A DNA stretch of 64,000 bases from positions 62,001 to 126,000 of the forward strand of contig JAXGMN010000012.1 of NCBI GenBank assembly GCA_040768665.1, in the 5' to 3' direction. Within the stretch, counting starts at the first letter, position 1. Every line of letters starts with the position of its first letter. Position numbers and translations under genes: made by a program. Positions 34,901 through 44,229 of the stretch are shown piece after piece. The notes under the pieces were generated by a model. It was not told where the DNA came from. It worked only from the letters and a program-made list of their open reading frames with translations, and did no database searches. The stretch comes from JABWBD01 sp040768665. GTDB lineage: Bacteria > Planctomycetota > Planctomycetia > Pirellulales > Thermoguttaceae.

Positions 34901-37900
34901 GGCTGGGCCAGTGGAAGCTCGGCAACGCCCGGTATGAGATCGTGCTCAAGGACAATGGCGAGATGTACAGCCGGATTCCGGCGAAAGACTACGATGTCAC
35001 CCGGCGGTCGTACGATCGGATGGACCCGGCCGGCCGAGCGCTCTACCTCGTCGATCCGTTGCAGCCGGTCGGCCGTGCAACACGCGTCTGGCCGCTGATC
35101 GGCAACTTTCCTCGCCGCCGCCCCGACGCGCCTTGCATCGAACCCCACGAAGACCGATTGCAGATCGGCGCCGTGGCTCAGGACATCAAGGCGACGGTCG
35201 ACGTCCGACCGGCAGCCGACGACGACCCGGCCGAGCTTTGGACGATCACGCTGGAGAATCTCGGTCCCCACGATCGGCCGCTCAAACTGGCGCCCTATCT
35301 CGAGTGGGTGCTGAATCGGCCCGATTCGGACCGGGGGCATACCCAGTACAACCGCCTGTTTCCGGAGATGCAGTACGACCATGAGCTGCACGCCATTCTC
35401 GCATGGCACAAACAGTCGAAGGCCCTGGGCGTGCTGGCCGCCGACGTCGTCCCGGAGGGCTTTCTGACCTCGCGGATCGACTTCATCGGCCGCGCACGCA
35501 GCCTCGCGACGCCGCGGGCCCTGGAAACCTTGGCCTTCTCCGCCGCTCGCGACACGGGCGCTCATCCCACGTTTGATCCGATCGGCAGTCTGCTGCTCGA
35601 CGCGAACCTCAAACCGACGGCTACCGTGCAGATCCGGCTCCTGGTCGGATTGGTGAAGGACCGAGAAGAGGCGAGCCGGCTCATCGCCCGCCACCTCGAA
35701 ATCCCCGGCCCAAGCGATGCCGCGGTTTCGCCCCGTCGAGAAGAACATCATCCCGTCGGACATGGTGAGATCCCGCCGGGAACTCCCCAGCCCTACTCGC
35801 ACTTCAGTGACGATGGCCGGAGACTTCTTGTTCATACCCCCTTCACGCCGCGGCCTTACGACCACACGATGTCCAACGCCCACGGCCACGTAATGGTGGT
35901 GACCAACCGCGGGTTGCACACCACTTCCAGCGTCAACTCCCAACAGAATCGGCTCACGCCCGACTGCCCCGACATCGTCACCCGCGAGGTTCCCGGCGAG
36001 GCGTTCTACCTGTACGACCCGGACGCGGGCCAGTGGTACTCGCCCACCTATCACCCGCTGAACGACAACCGTGCCACGTATGAGGTCGAGTTCGGCGTCG
36101 ACGGAACCGCGGTCTACCGCATGACTCGCGATACCCTGGCCACCGAGCTGACCGCTTTTGTGCCGCCCGACGAACCGGCGGGCGTGTATCTTTTGACGGT
36201 GCGGAATCGGTCCGGCACCGCCCGGCGGATTCGTCTGGCTTCGTATTTTCAGATGGTTCTGGCCGGCCAGCCGGAACACTCCGGACCGCTCAAAGTCCGC
36301 CAAGACCCTCGCCGGGGTGCGATCTACTTCGAAAACCCCCGCAACGACTTTCGCACCGGGCCGGCCTTCGCCGCCATGGGCCCGGCGGCCCAACTCATGG
36401 AAACCTCGCGAGGTTCCTTCTTCGGTGCCGACGGCGACGTAAGCCGTCCCTTCCTGGTCGAACACGGCGAGATGGATGCCGTGCCGACCGACGATCGCCG
36501 ACCGGTCGCCGCCTTGTTGACCACGCTCGAGATTCCCCCGCACGGCGAACAAACCGTTGCGGTGGTCTTGGGCCAGGCCGACGACCGCCGCCGGGCCGAG
36601 TCGATCCTGCAGAAATACTGCGATCCTGACTCCGCACGCGCCGCCTTGGCTCGTACCCGGCAGTGGTGGCTGGACCTGATGGATACCGTCCGTGTCCAGA
36701 CCGATCACGACGAACTGGCCGGATACCTGGACTGGCTGAAATACCAGACGCTTGCCGAGCGGATCTGGGCCAGGCGAGGATTCTACCAGGCCAGCGGCGC
36801 TTACGGCTTCCGGGATCAGCTTCAGGACTCGGTCAACCTGATCTGGGTCGATCCCGCGCTGGCACGCCGCCAGATTCTTCTCCACGCCGCCCAGCAGTTC
36901 GTCGAGGGCGATGTTGTCCACTGGTTCCACTGCCTGCAGGACGGCCGCACCGGCTTCGTCGGACGGACCTATGCCTCAGACAACCTCCTCTGGCTGGCCT
37001 GGGCGGCCGTCGAGTACATCGGGGCGACCGGAGATCAGTCTCTGCTCGACCAGCGGGTGTCGTACCTGGAGGCCGAACAGCCGCTGGCTCCGCTGCCCGC
37101 GGGAAAACACGGCATGGGCTTCAACCCGCTCCGCTCGGCGCGAACCGAGACCGTCTACCGCCATCTGACGCGCGCGATCGACCTGGTCCTCGATCGCCGC
37201 ATGGGCGCTCACGGCCTGCCGCTCATCCTCACCGGCGACTGGAACGACGGACTGGACGAGATCGGCAGCCAAGGCAAGGGAGAGAGCGTCTGGCTCGGTT
37301 TCTTCCTCGTTTACATTCTCCGGCGGATGATTCCGATCGTCGAACAACGCGACGGGCATGCCCGCGGAGAGCATTACCGCGACAGGCTCGTGCGCCTTGA
37401 AGCCGCTTTGCAGGACACGTGGCGGGGCGACCGCTATCTGCGGGCGATCCACGACGACGGTACCGAGATCGGCATTGCCGGCAGCGGGGTGTGGGAGATC
37501 GATGCCTTGACCGCCGCCTGGGCAGTCATGTCGGGCATCGATCCCTCGCGCTGACGGTTCGTGTTCGACACGGCACTGGGCGCCCTGGAGACCGATCGCA
37601 CCTTCCTGCTCGGCGCTCCGCCGCTCCGCGAGGATACCAAGCCCTATCTGGGACGCAGCAGTCATTACCCCGAGGGCGTTCGCGAAAACGGCATGTACTG
37701 CCACGGGGTGCAATGGCTGGTCGGTGCGGCGAGGCTCCTGGCCGAACAGTGCCGTCGCGACGGCGATCTGGATGCGGCCGAGCACTACGCTCAAACGGCT
37801 TACCGGCTCTGGCAGAAGATCGTGCCGCTGCGGCACACCGCTTCGGACCAGATCGAAACCTACGGCGGACAGCCCAACAAGCAGGCAGCCGATCTGGTCA

Positions 37901-38199
37901 CCGCGCTCGATCCCGGCCGCATGGGCTGGCACGGCTACACGGGAGCGGCCGGCTGGCTCTTCCGCCAGGCCTTGGAAGGGGTCCTGGGACTCCGTTTGCA
38001 GCAAGGCCAGATCGTGGTCCCCGTCGATCCCGACCGGTCGGGCCCACAGACCACGACCCGCGTGTTCCGCGAGCCCGGCCGTAGTCCTCTCGGTCGGCAA
38101 ACCCCGGAGACCCCCGGCGCCCCGGGAAAGGCCGCGCCGTCGGGTTCGGTGCCTGTCCCGTTGAATCGGGGTCGCAGTCGGATGCAATCACAGACATGA
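31979..38199 (+). pseudogene. Giant membrane GH94-type (cyclic glucan synthase-like) protein, frameshifted
   Basis: The coding trail runs about 2070 codons. It begins with a signal sequence (MRRPASAIFASATLILLMAG, AAGGAG upstream) and a beta-sandwich-like domain. It changes frame near 32810 (LALAA to GAVLGQWMKYGL), again near 32950 (ILHAR to GVWTDVFLLSAP) and near 33500 (VLDGI to GHPEGVVFSG). After a polytopic membrane region the C-terminal two thirds carry GH94 phosphorylase signatures: YFQMVLAGQPEHSG, SGAYGFRDQLQDS, LTGDWNDGLDEIG and GSGVWEIDALTAAW. An in-frame TGA at 37552-37554 then interrupts the catalytic domain before RENGMYCHGVQWL and EIYGGQPNK-like segments. No GT84 domain of true NdvB was recognised. 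The gene is broken, or the sequence has errors. Confidence 0.75.
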
Positions 38200-38229
38200 A
38201 CGCAGCGTATAGGGGAGAGGGATATCGCC

Positions 38230-40467
38230 ATGTTCATCAAGACTATCCTTCGAGGGAAGCAATGCGTCGGACGTGCGATCGGTGCGGAACCGGGCTCGCA
38301 GCCGGTTCGGCGCGGCGCCATTCTGGCTCTGGCACTCAGTGCGGCTTTGATCGCGGTCAAGGGTGAGATGATTTCAGCGGCCTACGCAGAATCCGTCGAT
38401 CTCCCGCCCGACTTTTCGAGCAGATTTCCCACCGTAGCCGCCGACCATCCCTACGCGCTTGCGCTGTTGGACAACGCGATGCGCTACCTTGCCCCGGAGA
38501 GCGGCACCGTCGACGCCGCCTCCGGCTATCCGGTGGAGGGTTGGAACAACGATCCCGAGCAAGGGCTTGCCTTGCGTTCGTTCACGCAACTGACCGCAAT
38601 CGGCGAGTGGATCGAGGCCCTTGCCAACGTTGTGGCCGGACATGCCGACACTCCCTACCTGTCGCGGCAGCAAGCGCTGGATAACCTCAGTCGCGCCGTG
38701 CGCAGCCTGCGCCACGATCAACAGGATCCCCAGGTCGGCGCAAAGGGCTTGCTGACCAATTTTCTCGATCTGGGCACCGCCAAACGGTTCGGGCCGCTGG
38801 CCTCCAAAGTCTCCCGGCAGAGCTTCATCGAGGCCTTCGGCGAGGCCCAGGGCGTTCAGGTGTGGAAGGCTCTCGCGGAAAAGGGGTGGATTGCTCCGGA
38901 GTCGAACGGCCGCCAGGCCGCAATCCTGCGGCAGACCAACTACGGGGCGGCGTGGTTCGACGGTCCCCTCGCTCGTTACGACGATGGTCCCACCAAGGAC
39001 CGTATTATGGCGATCCTCGACCAGCGGGTGGTCACGGTCGTCTTTGGCGACAACGCCAATCTCTCCAGTTCTGTCGCCCGCGCCATCGGCGCCTTGCTCG
39101 CCGAGGCGATTCGCGACGATCCTGTCGTCGTCGATCTTCGCGCAGAGATGGACCGGTTTCTTGACGCACAGCAGGAGGGCTACGCCGATCTCTACAACTC
39201 CGCCACGGGTCTCTTCTATTTCGGATGGGATGCCACGCTCGATCGTCCGCTCGGCTGGCTCGACGGCGAGGGGAATTGGCGCGCCGGCCACATGGACTAT
39301 CTGATCAACGAGTTTCGCGGTCCCGCCACCTTCGTGGTCTTGCGCTACGGGCTTCCCTCCGACGCGGTCGCCAATCTGGGGTTTACGATGAAACCCTATC
39401 GCGACCGGCAGAAGCGAACCCTGTATGTGCTCGCTCCCTGGGAAGGCTCGAGTTTTCAGGCACTCGGTCTGGCCCTGTGCCCGGTGGAGGTCGGCAGCCG
39501 AAGCTGGCAGACCTTGCTGGAAGGGTTCGTCGACGTCGAACTCGACTACGCCCGCCGCCATCGCCTTCCGGGTTTCCTTTCGGAATCCTACACCGGCCAG
39601 GGAGCTCATTACACCGGCGATGTCGGCATCCCCGACATCGCAGTCACGACGATGCCGCGGCTGACGAACATCGCCTCGCTTTACACATTGGGAGTCGCCT
39701 ATTCGATAGCGCCCGGGAAGGTCGAGCGGTTCCTGGCCGAGAACTGGTCGACGATTTCGCAGTTGCTCACGGACCACGGACCTTGGGAGGGCTTTAACGT
39801 TGCCACACAGCAACCGATCCGCGTCCAGACCACGGCGCATACCTTGTCGCTGATCCTCGGCTTGCTCGGCACGGGACCGCAACAGATGAATCGTTACCTG
39901 GGCTGCCAAGGACTCCTCCCGCGCTTGCAGGAACTCCGCCCGGCCGGCGAACTCGTCGATTTTCTTTCGGAGGAGAACCGTTGCTTTGCCTGGGGCGATC
40001 GCCCGGCCGCCGTCACGTCGGTTCGACAAGCAGACGGATTTCGGATCGAGGCGAGGCAGGCAAACCGCGTGGCGGCCGCTCTGGTATCGCCGCGCGAAGA
40101 CGGTGTTGCTCTGTCCGATGGGCTCCTGACCATCGGCTACCGATCCGCGCATCCCCTGGCCCCGGCCGTGATCACACTCAAACCGGCGAATCCCGTGCCG
40201 CCGGGTTCGCCGATCCTTCCCAAGCAGTTGCACGTGGATTGGGCGCAGACGTTCGGCCAACACGAGGAACTGCAGATCTCCCTGCCGGCGACACCGGGGC
40301 TGGCCGCGATCAAGGAAATCGTCATCGAAACGGGACCTGCCGAGACCGGCGGGGTGGTCGACCTCACGATTACCCGCTTCGCGTTCGCTCCTTACGGAGG
40401 TAGCCTGGATGACGCCATCCGGCAAACTGCACGCCGGTCCCCGGGCGCAAGTCTTGCCAGACCGTGA
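38230..40467 (+). CDS. Secreted alpha/alpha-barrel-like protein, possible beta-glucan enzyme
   Basis: A 745-residue protein with an export signal (ILALALSAALIAVKG, cleavage near AYA) after a basic N-terminus. The ATG has GAGAGG 9 bases upstream. The body is helix-rich with GWDATLDRPLGWLDGEGNW, HMDYLINEFRGPATFVVLRYG, GFLSESYTGQGAHYTGDVGIPDIA and TIGYRSAHPLAP. This suggests an (alpha/alpha) toroid similar to glucoamylase or GH144-type proteins, followed by a C-terminal beta domain. No catalytic residues can be assigned with confidence. It begins 30 bases after the GH94-type gene, so the two probably share a transcript. That context supports a role in beta-glucan metabolism, which remains inference. 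Confidence 0.6.
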   Translation: MFIKTILRGKQCVGRAIGAEPGSQPVRRGAILALALSAALIAVKGEMISAAYAESVDLPPDFSSRFPTVAADHPYALALLDNAMRYLAPESGTVDAASGYPVEGWNNDPEQGLALRSFTQLTAIGEWIEALANVVAGHADTPYLSRQQALDNLSRAVRSLRHDQQDPQVGAKGLLTNFLDLGTAKRFGPLASKVSRQSFIEAFGEAQGVQVWKALAEKGWIAPESNGRQAAILRQTNYGAAWFDGPLARYDDGPTKDRIMAILDQRVVTVVFGDNANLSSSVARAIGALLAEAIRDDPVVVDLRAEMDRFLDAQQEGYADLYNSATGLFYFGWDATLDRPLGWLDGEGNWRAGHMDYLINEFRGPATFVVLRYGLPSDAVANLGFTMKPYRDRQKRTLYVLAPWEGSSFQALGLALCPVEVGSRSWQTLLEGFVDVELDYARRHRLPGFLSESYTGQGAHYTGDVGIPDIAVTTMPRLTNIASLYTLGVAYSIAPGKVERFLAENWSTISQLLTDHGPWEGFNVATQQPIRVQTTAHTLSLILGLLGTGPQQMNRYLGCQGLLPRLQELRPAGELVDFLSEENRCFAWGDRPAAVTSVRQADGFRIEARQANRVAAALVSPREDGVALSDGLLTIGYRSAHPLAPAVITLKPANPVPPGSPILPKQLHVDWAQTFGQHEELQISLPATPGLAAIKEIVIETGPAETGGVVDLTITRFAFAPYGGSLDDAIRQTARRSPGASLARP

Positions 40468-40500
40468 TCGTCTGCCTTTCTGGGCACACTCTTCTTTCTC

Positions 40501-40583
40501 AGAGCCTGTCCCAAAACCGTCGGGGACTGGCTCATTTTGCGGAGTCTTCGGAGCAAAATGTGCCTGTCCTTCTTCTCGCGAGT
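40501..40583 (-). repeat. Nested hairpin element, family A, copy lacking its right outer arm
   Basis: It starts with AGAGCCTGTCCCAAAACC and contains the inner stem GGGGACTGGCTCATTTTGC paired with GCAAAATGTGCCTGTCC. The inner stem keeps two T:T mismatches at positions 7 and 11. Beyond 40583 the expected right outer arm (seen at 61705-61720) is replaced by unrelated sequence, so one end is lost. It lies between the alpha/alpha-barrel-like and beta-helix genes. Confidence 0.65.
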
Positions 40584-40665
40584 GCACCAGCGGCGAGATT
40601 CAAGTACACTGGTGCTGTTCCGTTGGCCGCGCACGCAGAATCCGCAACCGGTCTCGAGGTACGCC

Positions 40666-43414
40666 ATGGGTCGAAAGCTCATTTCTCTGTTTACAGTCCT
40701 GGTTTTAGCCGCGTCTTCCGCGGATGCGGACCTCATCGACGATTTCACCACCCGCGGCTGGCGGCAATCGTCGTCGACGCCGGGCGAGATGTCGGTCGAA
40801 CGAGGCAAGCTGCGTCTGGAGGATGCTCCGGGCGAACCGGAGTGGATCACCGCCACCAAGACGTTCGCGATCGATTTCGAGAAAACCCCGTTCTTCCTGG
40901 TCAAAGTGGCGGACGTATCGGACGGCGGCACGATCAAGCTCATTCGCAAGGCGCCGTATGATAAACGCGTGGCAATCGGCATCGACCATGGCCTCTACGC
41001 CGTGGATATGCGGGCCCAATTCGGCTGGATGGGGAGCGGCGAGGTGGAAACGTGCCTCTACGCCAATGGCGACGAAGAAGAAATCACGTACGAGTATGTC
41101 AAGTTTTCCGCGACGCTCACGCCGGAAGAGCAATCGCTTCTCAAGGCCCAGGCAACCAGCGAGAACGCAAAACTCCGTGTTGAAACCTTCGAAGTGGTCG
41201 CCTCGTTCAACGCCTGCTCCTATTATTTGCCGAACACCGAGCCGCACGCGTGACCGTAAGCTACCGCAAGAGCGGAGGTGATTGGCAGCAAGCGGCGGCG
41301 GCTCCGTACATTCCTGAGGACCGGATGTTCCGCGGCAGCATCGTCGACTTGGACGAAGATACTTCGTACGAGATCGAGATCAGCAATGCCAAGGGGAAGT
41401 CCTCGCTCAGAAGGAATTCCGAACCTGGCGAAGCGATGTCCCCATCGCCCGGACGATTCTCCTGGACGAGACGACGTTCCCCGGACACCTGACCATTCGG
41501 GACGATGGTTCGCCCGACGGCTGGATCAAGGTCACGGCCAAGAAGGGATTCGTTCTGAGAAACGACCGGACCGGACCGCTCCTGGAGCTGTACAAGGCAA
41601 AGCATATCGTCCTGGAGGGCCTCACGCTCCGCGGTGGGCTGAAGGAAGCAATCCGCATCACGAAGTGCCGGCACGTTCGCGTCGTCAACTGCGACATTGC
41701 CGGCTGGGGCCGAGTCGGCACGCAGCGTTTCGATCTCGACGGAAAGTACTACTCGGAGGATGGCAGGGCGATCAACTGGGATTCCGCGATCCTCATCAGC
41801 AAGAGTGCCGGCACGGTGGTGGAACGCTGCTACATCCACGATCCGGTCAGCACCGCGAACCCGTGGTACTACTCGCATCCGGCGGGGCCGCAAGCCGTCG
41901 GCGTCGACAAGCCGACCTCGACGGTCATCCGGTACAACGACTTCATCGGCAGCGACCTGCATCGCTGGAACGACGCGATCGAGGGAGCCGGCAACTTCCA
42001 CGTCGACGGGGGTTTCAACCGCGACGCCGACATTTACGGTAACCTGATGTGTTCTGCCAACGACGACGCAGTCGAAATCGACGGCGGACAGACGAACGTG
42101 AGGGTCTTTCTCAACAAGTTCGAGGGCTGCCTCTGCGGCGTGAGCATTCAGGGCTGCATGTCCGGTCCTTCCTACGTCTTCCGCAACCTGCTGGTCAATA
42201 TGGGCGACGAGAACGGCGTCGGCGGCCAGACCATCAAGACCTCGTCGTACGCCAACGGGAAGAGCGCCGTCTCGTTTATCTTCAACAACACGTGCTACGG
42301 AACTTCGAGCGATCTGGCGTTGCCTGAAAACCTGCGGATCGTCGCAACGAACAACATTTTTGCCGGTCGATCGGCCATCAGCGGGCGAACGCGGAGTCCG
42401 CAGTCCCAGTGCGATTACAACCTGCTGTCCAGCGGAAATGAGCGCGACGAACAGCACGGGGTGGTGGCCGCGCCGGGATTCATCGAAGCGGACGCCGGCC
42501 TGTTTGGCCTCGCCGGCGTCTCCGCCGCCATCGGACGCGGCCTGGCAATCCCGAACTTTGCCGAAGCGGAGGACAAGCGCGTAGACATCGGTGCGATCCC
42601 GTTCGGCTCCGGCCTGGTTTTGCCGGAGCGCCCCATTCCCGTGTTCCTCGACCGCTACCAACTGGTATTCTCCGCGGCGGACAGCGTGGCGGGGGCGACC
42701 CGCACGGTCACCGCCACGGTCGACCGTGAGGACTTCTCGCGGGAATACGAAGTTGTCCAAAACGATGCCTTCGACTGGTTCCACGTATCGCCCCGCAGCG
42801 GTGTGTTCCGATCCGGCCGGACCGAGACGTTTACCGTGACGCTCATCCCTGACAAAATGCGGAGCCGATCTTCCTTTCGGGGCGCTTTCCTGATCAGGCT
42901 GGGCGACGGCTACTCTCGACCAGTGATGGTGTACGCAAAAAGCGACGCAGTGCCCGCGATCAAACCCTCGCGTGAGGGCGTATTCGTCACGTACCTCGAA
43001 GCGGAGCCCGCCGCCCCGACGTCATCCGAGGAGGGAAGAGTCGACGATGCCCTGGCTTCCGGCGGCGCATGCCTCCACCTCTCCCGGGATACCCCGAAAG
43101 TCATCGCCGAATACCGATTCTCCGTCCCCAAAACCGGGAAGTACTTCGTTGTCATGCGGATCCGCTCGGACGAACCGGTCGGCGCCCACGATTCCGTCCG
43201 ATTCGCTCTCGATGACGGACCGCTTGACGAAGCATGTCTTCTGAGTGCGACATCATGGACCTGGTCGCTGGCGGGCCACAACCGCCAGCAACGCCTGACA
43301 CGATTGCAGGCATTCGAACTCACCCCCGGCGAGCACGTGCTGAAACTTGCACCCAAGGAATCGATCTACGTCGACTTGATCGCCGTCACCGACAATCCCG
43401 GAATGTTTGACTGA
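40666..43414 (+). pseudogene. Secreted beta-helix protein with C-terminal binding domain, two frameshifts
   Basis: Start ATG 40666 with GAGGT upstream and signal peptide MGRKLISLFTVLVLAASSADA. The first 190 codons end at a stop (41251-41253), where the frame must move to VSYRKSGGDWQQ at about 41240. It must move again near 41390 in the run AAGGGGAAG to LAQKEFRTWRSD, after which it is open to 43414. The central part is a right-handed beta-helix (IVLEGLTLRGG, VRVVNCDIAGWG, STVIRYNDFIGSDLH, VEIDGGQTNVRVFLNKF). The last 140 residues form a carbohydrate-binding-like sandwich (YLEAEPAAP, YRFSVPKTGKYFVVMRI, GEHVLKLAPKESIYVDLI). Both shifts correspond to one missing base. It would be about 916 residues if restored. 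Confidence 0.75.
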
Positions 43415-43421
43415 GAGGCTA

Positions 43422-43504
43422 ACAAAACGGGGACAGGCACCTCGCAAAGACGCCTATTCTCCGTGTTTTACGAGTGTTTCGCTCGGAGCCAGTCCCCGTT
43501 TTGT
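43422..43504 (+). repeat. Long hairpin with paired A:A mismatches, family B, copy 1
   Basis: Arms ACAAAACGGGGACAGGCACC and GGAGCCAGTCCCCGTTTTGT. The stem is fully paired except for A:A at two positions four apart and a small T:C/C:T bulge further in. It sits 12 bases before the start of the membrane protein at 43517, so it would lie in the 5' untranslated region of any mRNA starting upstream. Confidence 0.7.
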
Positions 43505-43516
43505 CAGGGCCTTTGA

Positions 43517-44122
43517 ATGAACTCCGATGAGCCGGAACCGAGTTGGCCGCTCAAGGGTACCGCGACCGTCCTGCTGGCGTTGACGGGCTTCTCCGCGTTG
43601 CTGCTGGGTCTCGGCGCCCTTTCGGCCTCCGGCGACGATCGCCCGCCGCTGTTTGCATTCCTTCTTTTCACCGGAGGAGAGTGCATGGGCTTTGGCGTCC
43701 TCCTCAGCTTTGTGGCAGCGATCGCCGTAACGTGGCTGACCGACCGTCGTTTGAAGGCGAAGGGGCACAAGTCATCGGCTGTCCCGTACCAGTTTGGCAT
43801 CCGAGCGGTTCTCGCCGCGGGACTCTTTCTCGCCATCGTTCTTGCGGTCCAACGAAGCATCTTTGTGTTTCGCGGCTCGGAAGCGTTGCAGTCCACGTAT
43901 CGTACCGCCGCGGCCGCCGCGGTATTCCTGGCTTGCTTCTTCGCCTGGACTACCATCTGTGGCGCGAGCGTGCTCGCCATCGGTTTTGCGTGGCAAAAGG
44001 GGCGAAAGCTACTCGGTTTCCGCAACGAAGCGTCTCTCTACGGACGAACACCGAAGCCTGACGATCGGGTGACGCCTCGGGATGGCGATGGCCAGAGCGA
44101 AGCTGACGACGGGAGAAAATGA
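43517..44122 (+). CDS. Small membrane protein of unknown function
   Basis: A 201-residue protein with four hydrophobic segments: TVLLALTGFSALLLGLGAL, FGVLLSFVAAIAVTWL, FGIRAVLAAGLFLAIVLAV and AAVFLACFFAWTTICGASV. A basic loop separates helices 2 and 3, and a charged C-terminal tail ends in DGQSEADDGRK. The start has no clear ribosome site; a hairpin repeat lies immediately upstream. No family was recognised. Composition, including periodic hydrophobicity, supports a real inner-membrane protein. Confidence 0.6.
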   Translation: MNSDEPEPSWPLKGTATVLLALTGFSALLLGLGALSASGDDRPPLFAFLLFTGGECMGFGVLLSFVAAIAVTWLTDRRLKAKGHKSSAVPYQFGIRAVLAAGLFLAIVLAVQRSIFVFRGSEALQSTYRTAAAAAVFLACFFAWTTICGASVLAIGFAWQKGRKLLGFRNEASLYGRTPKPDDRVTPRDGDGQSEADDGRK

Positions 44123-44229
44123 TGCCGATTCCGCTTGCAATCGGCCTGCGACCGAAGTAAGTTCATCAAATCGCCGAGACCTGTCACCGCCAGAATTCCC
44201 GCCTCGCATTGCGCTAGGGAGTAACCGCC

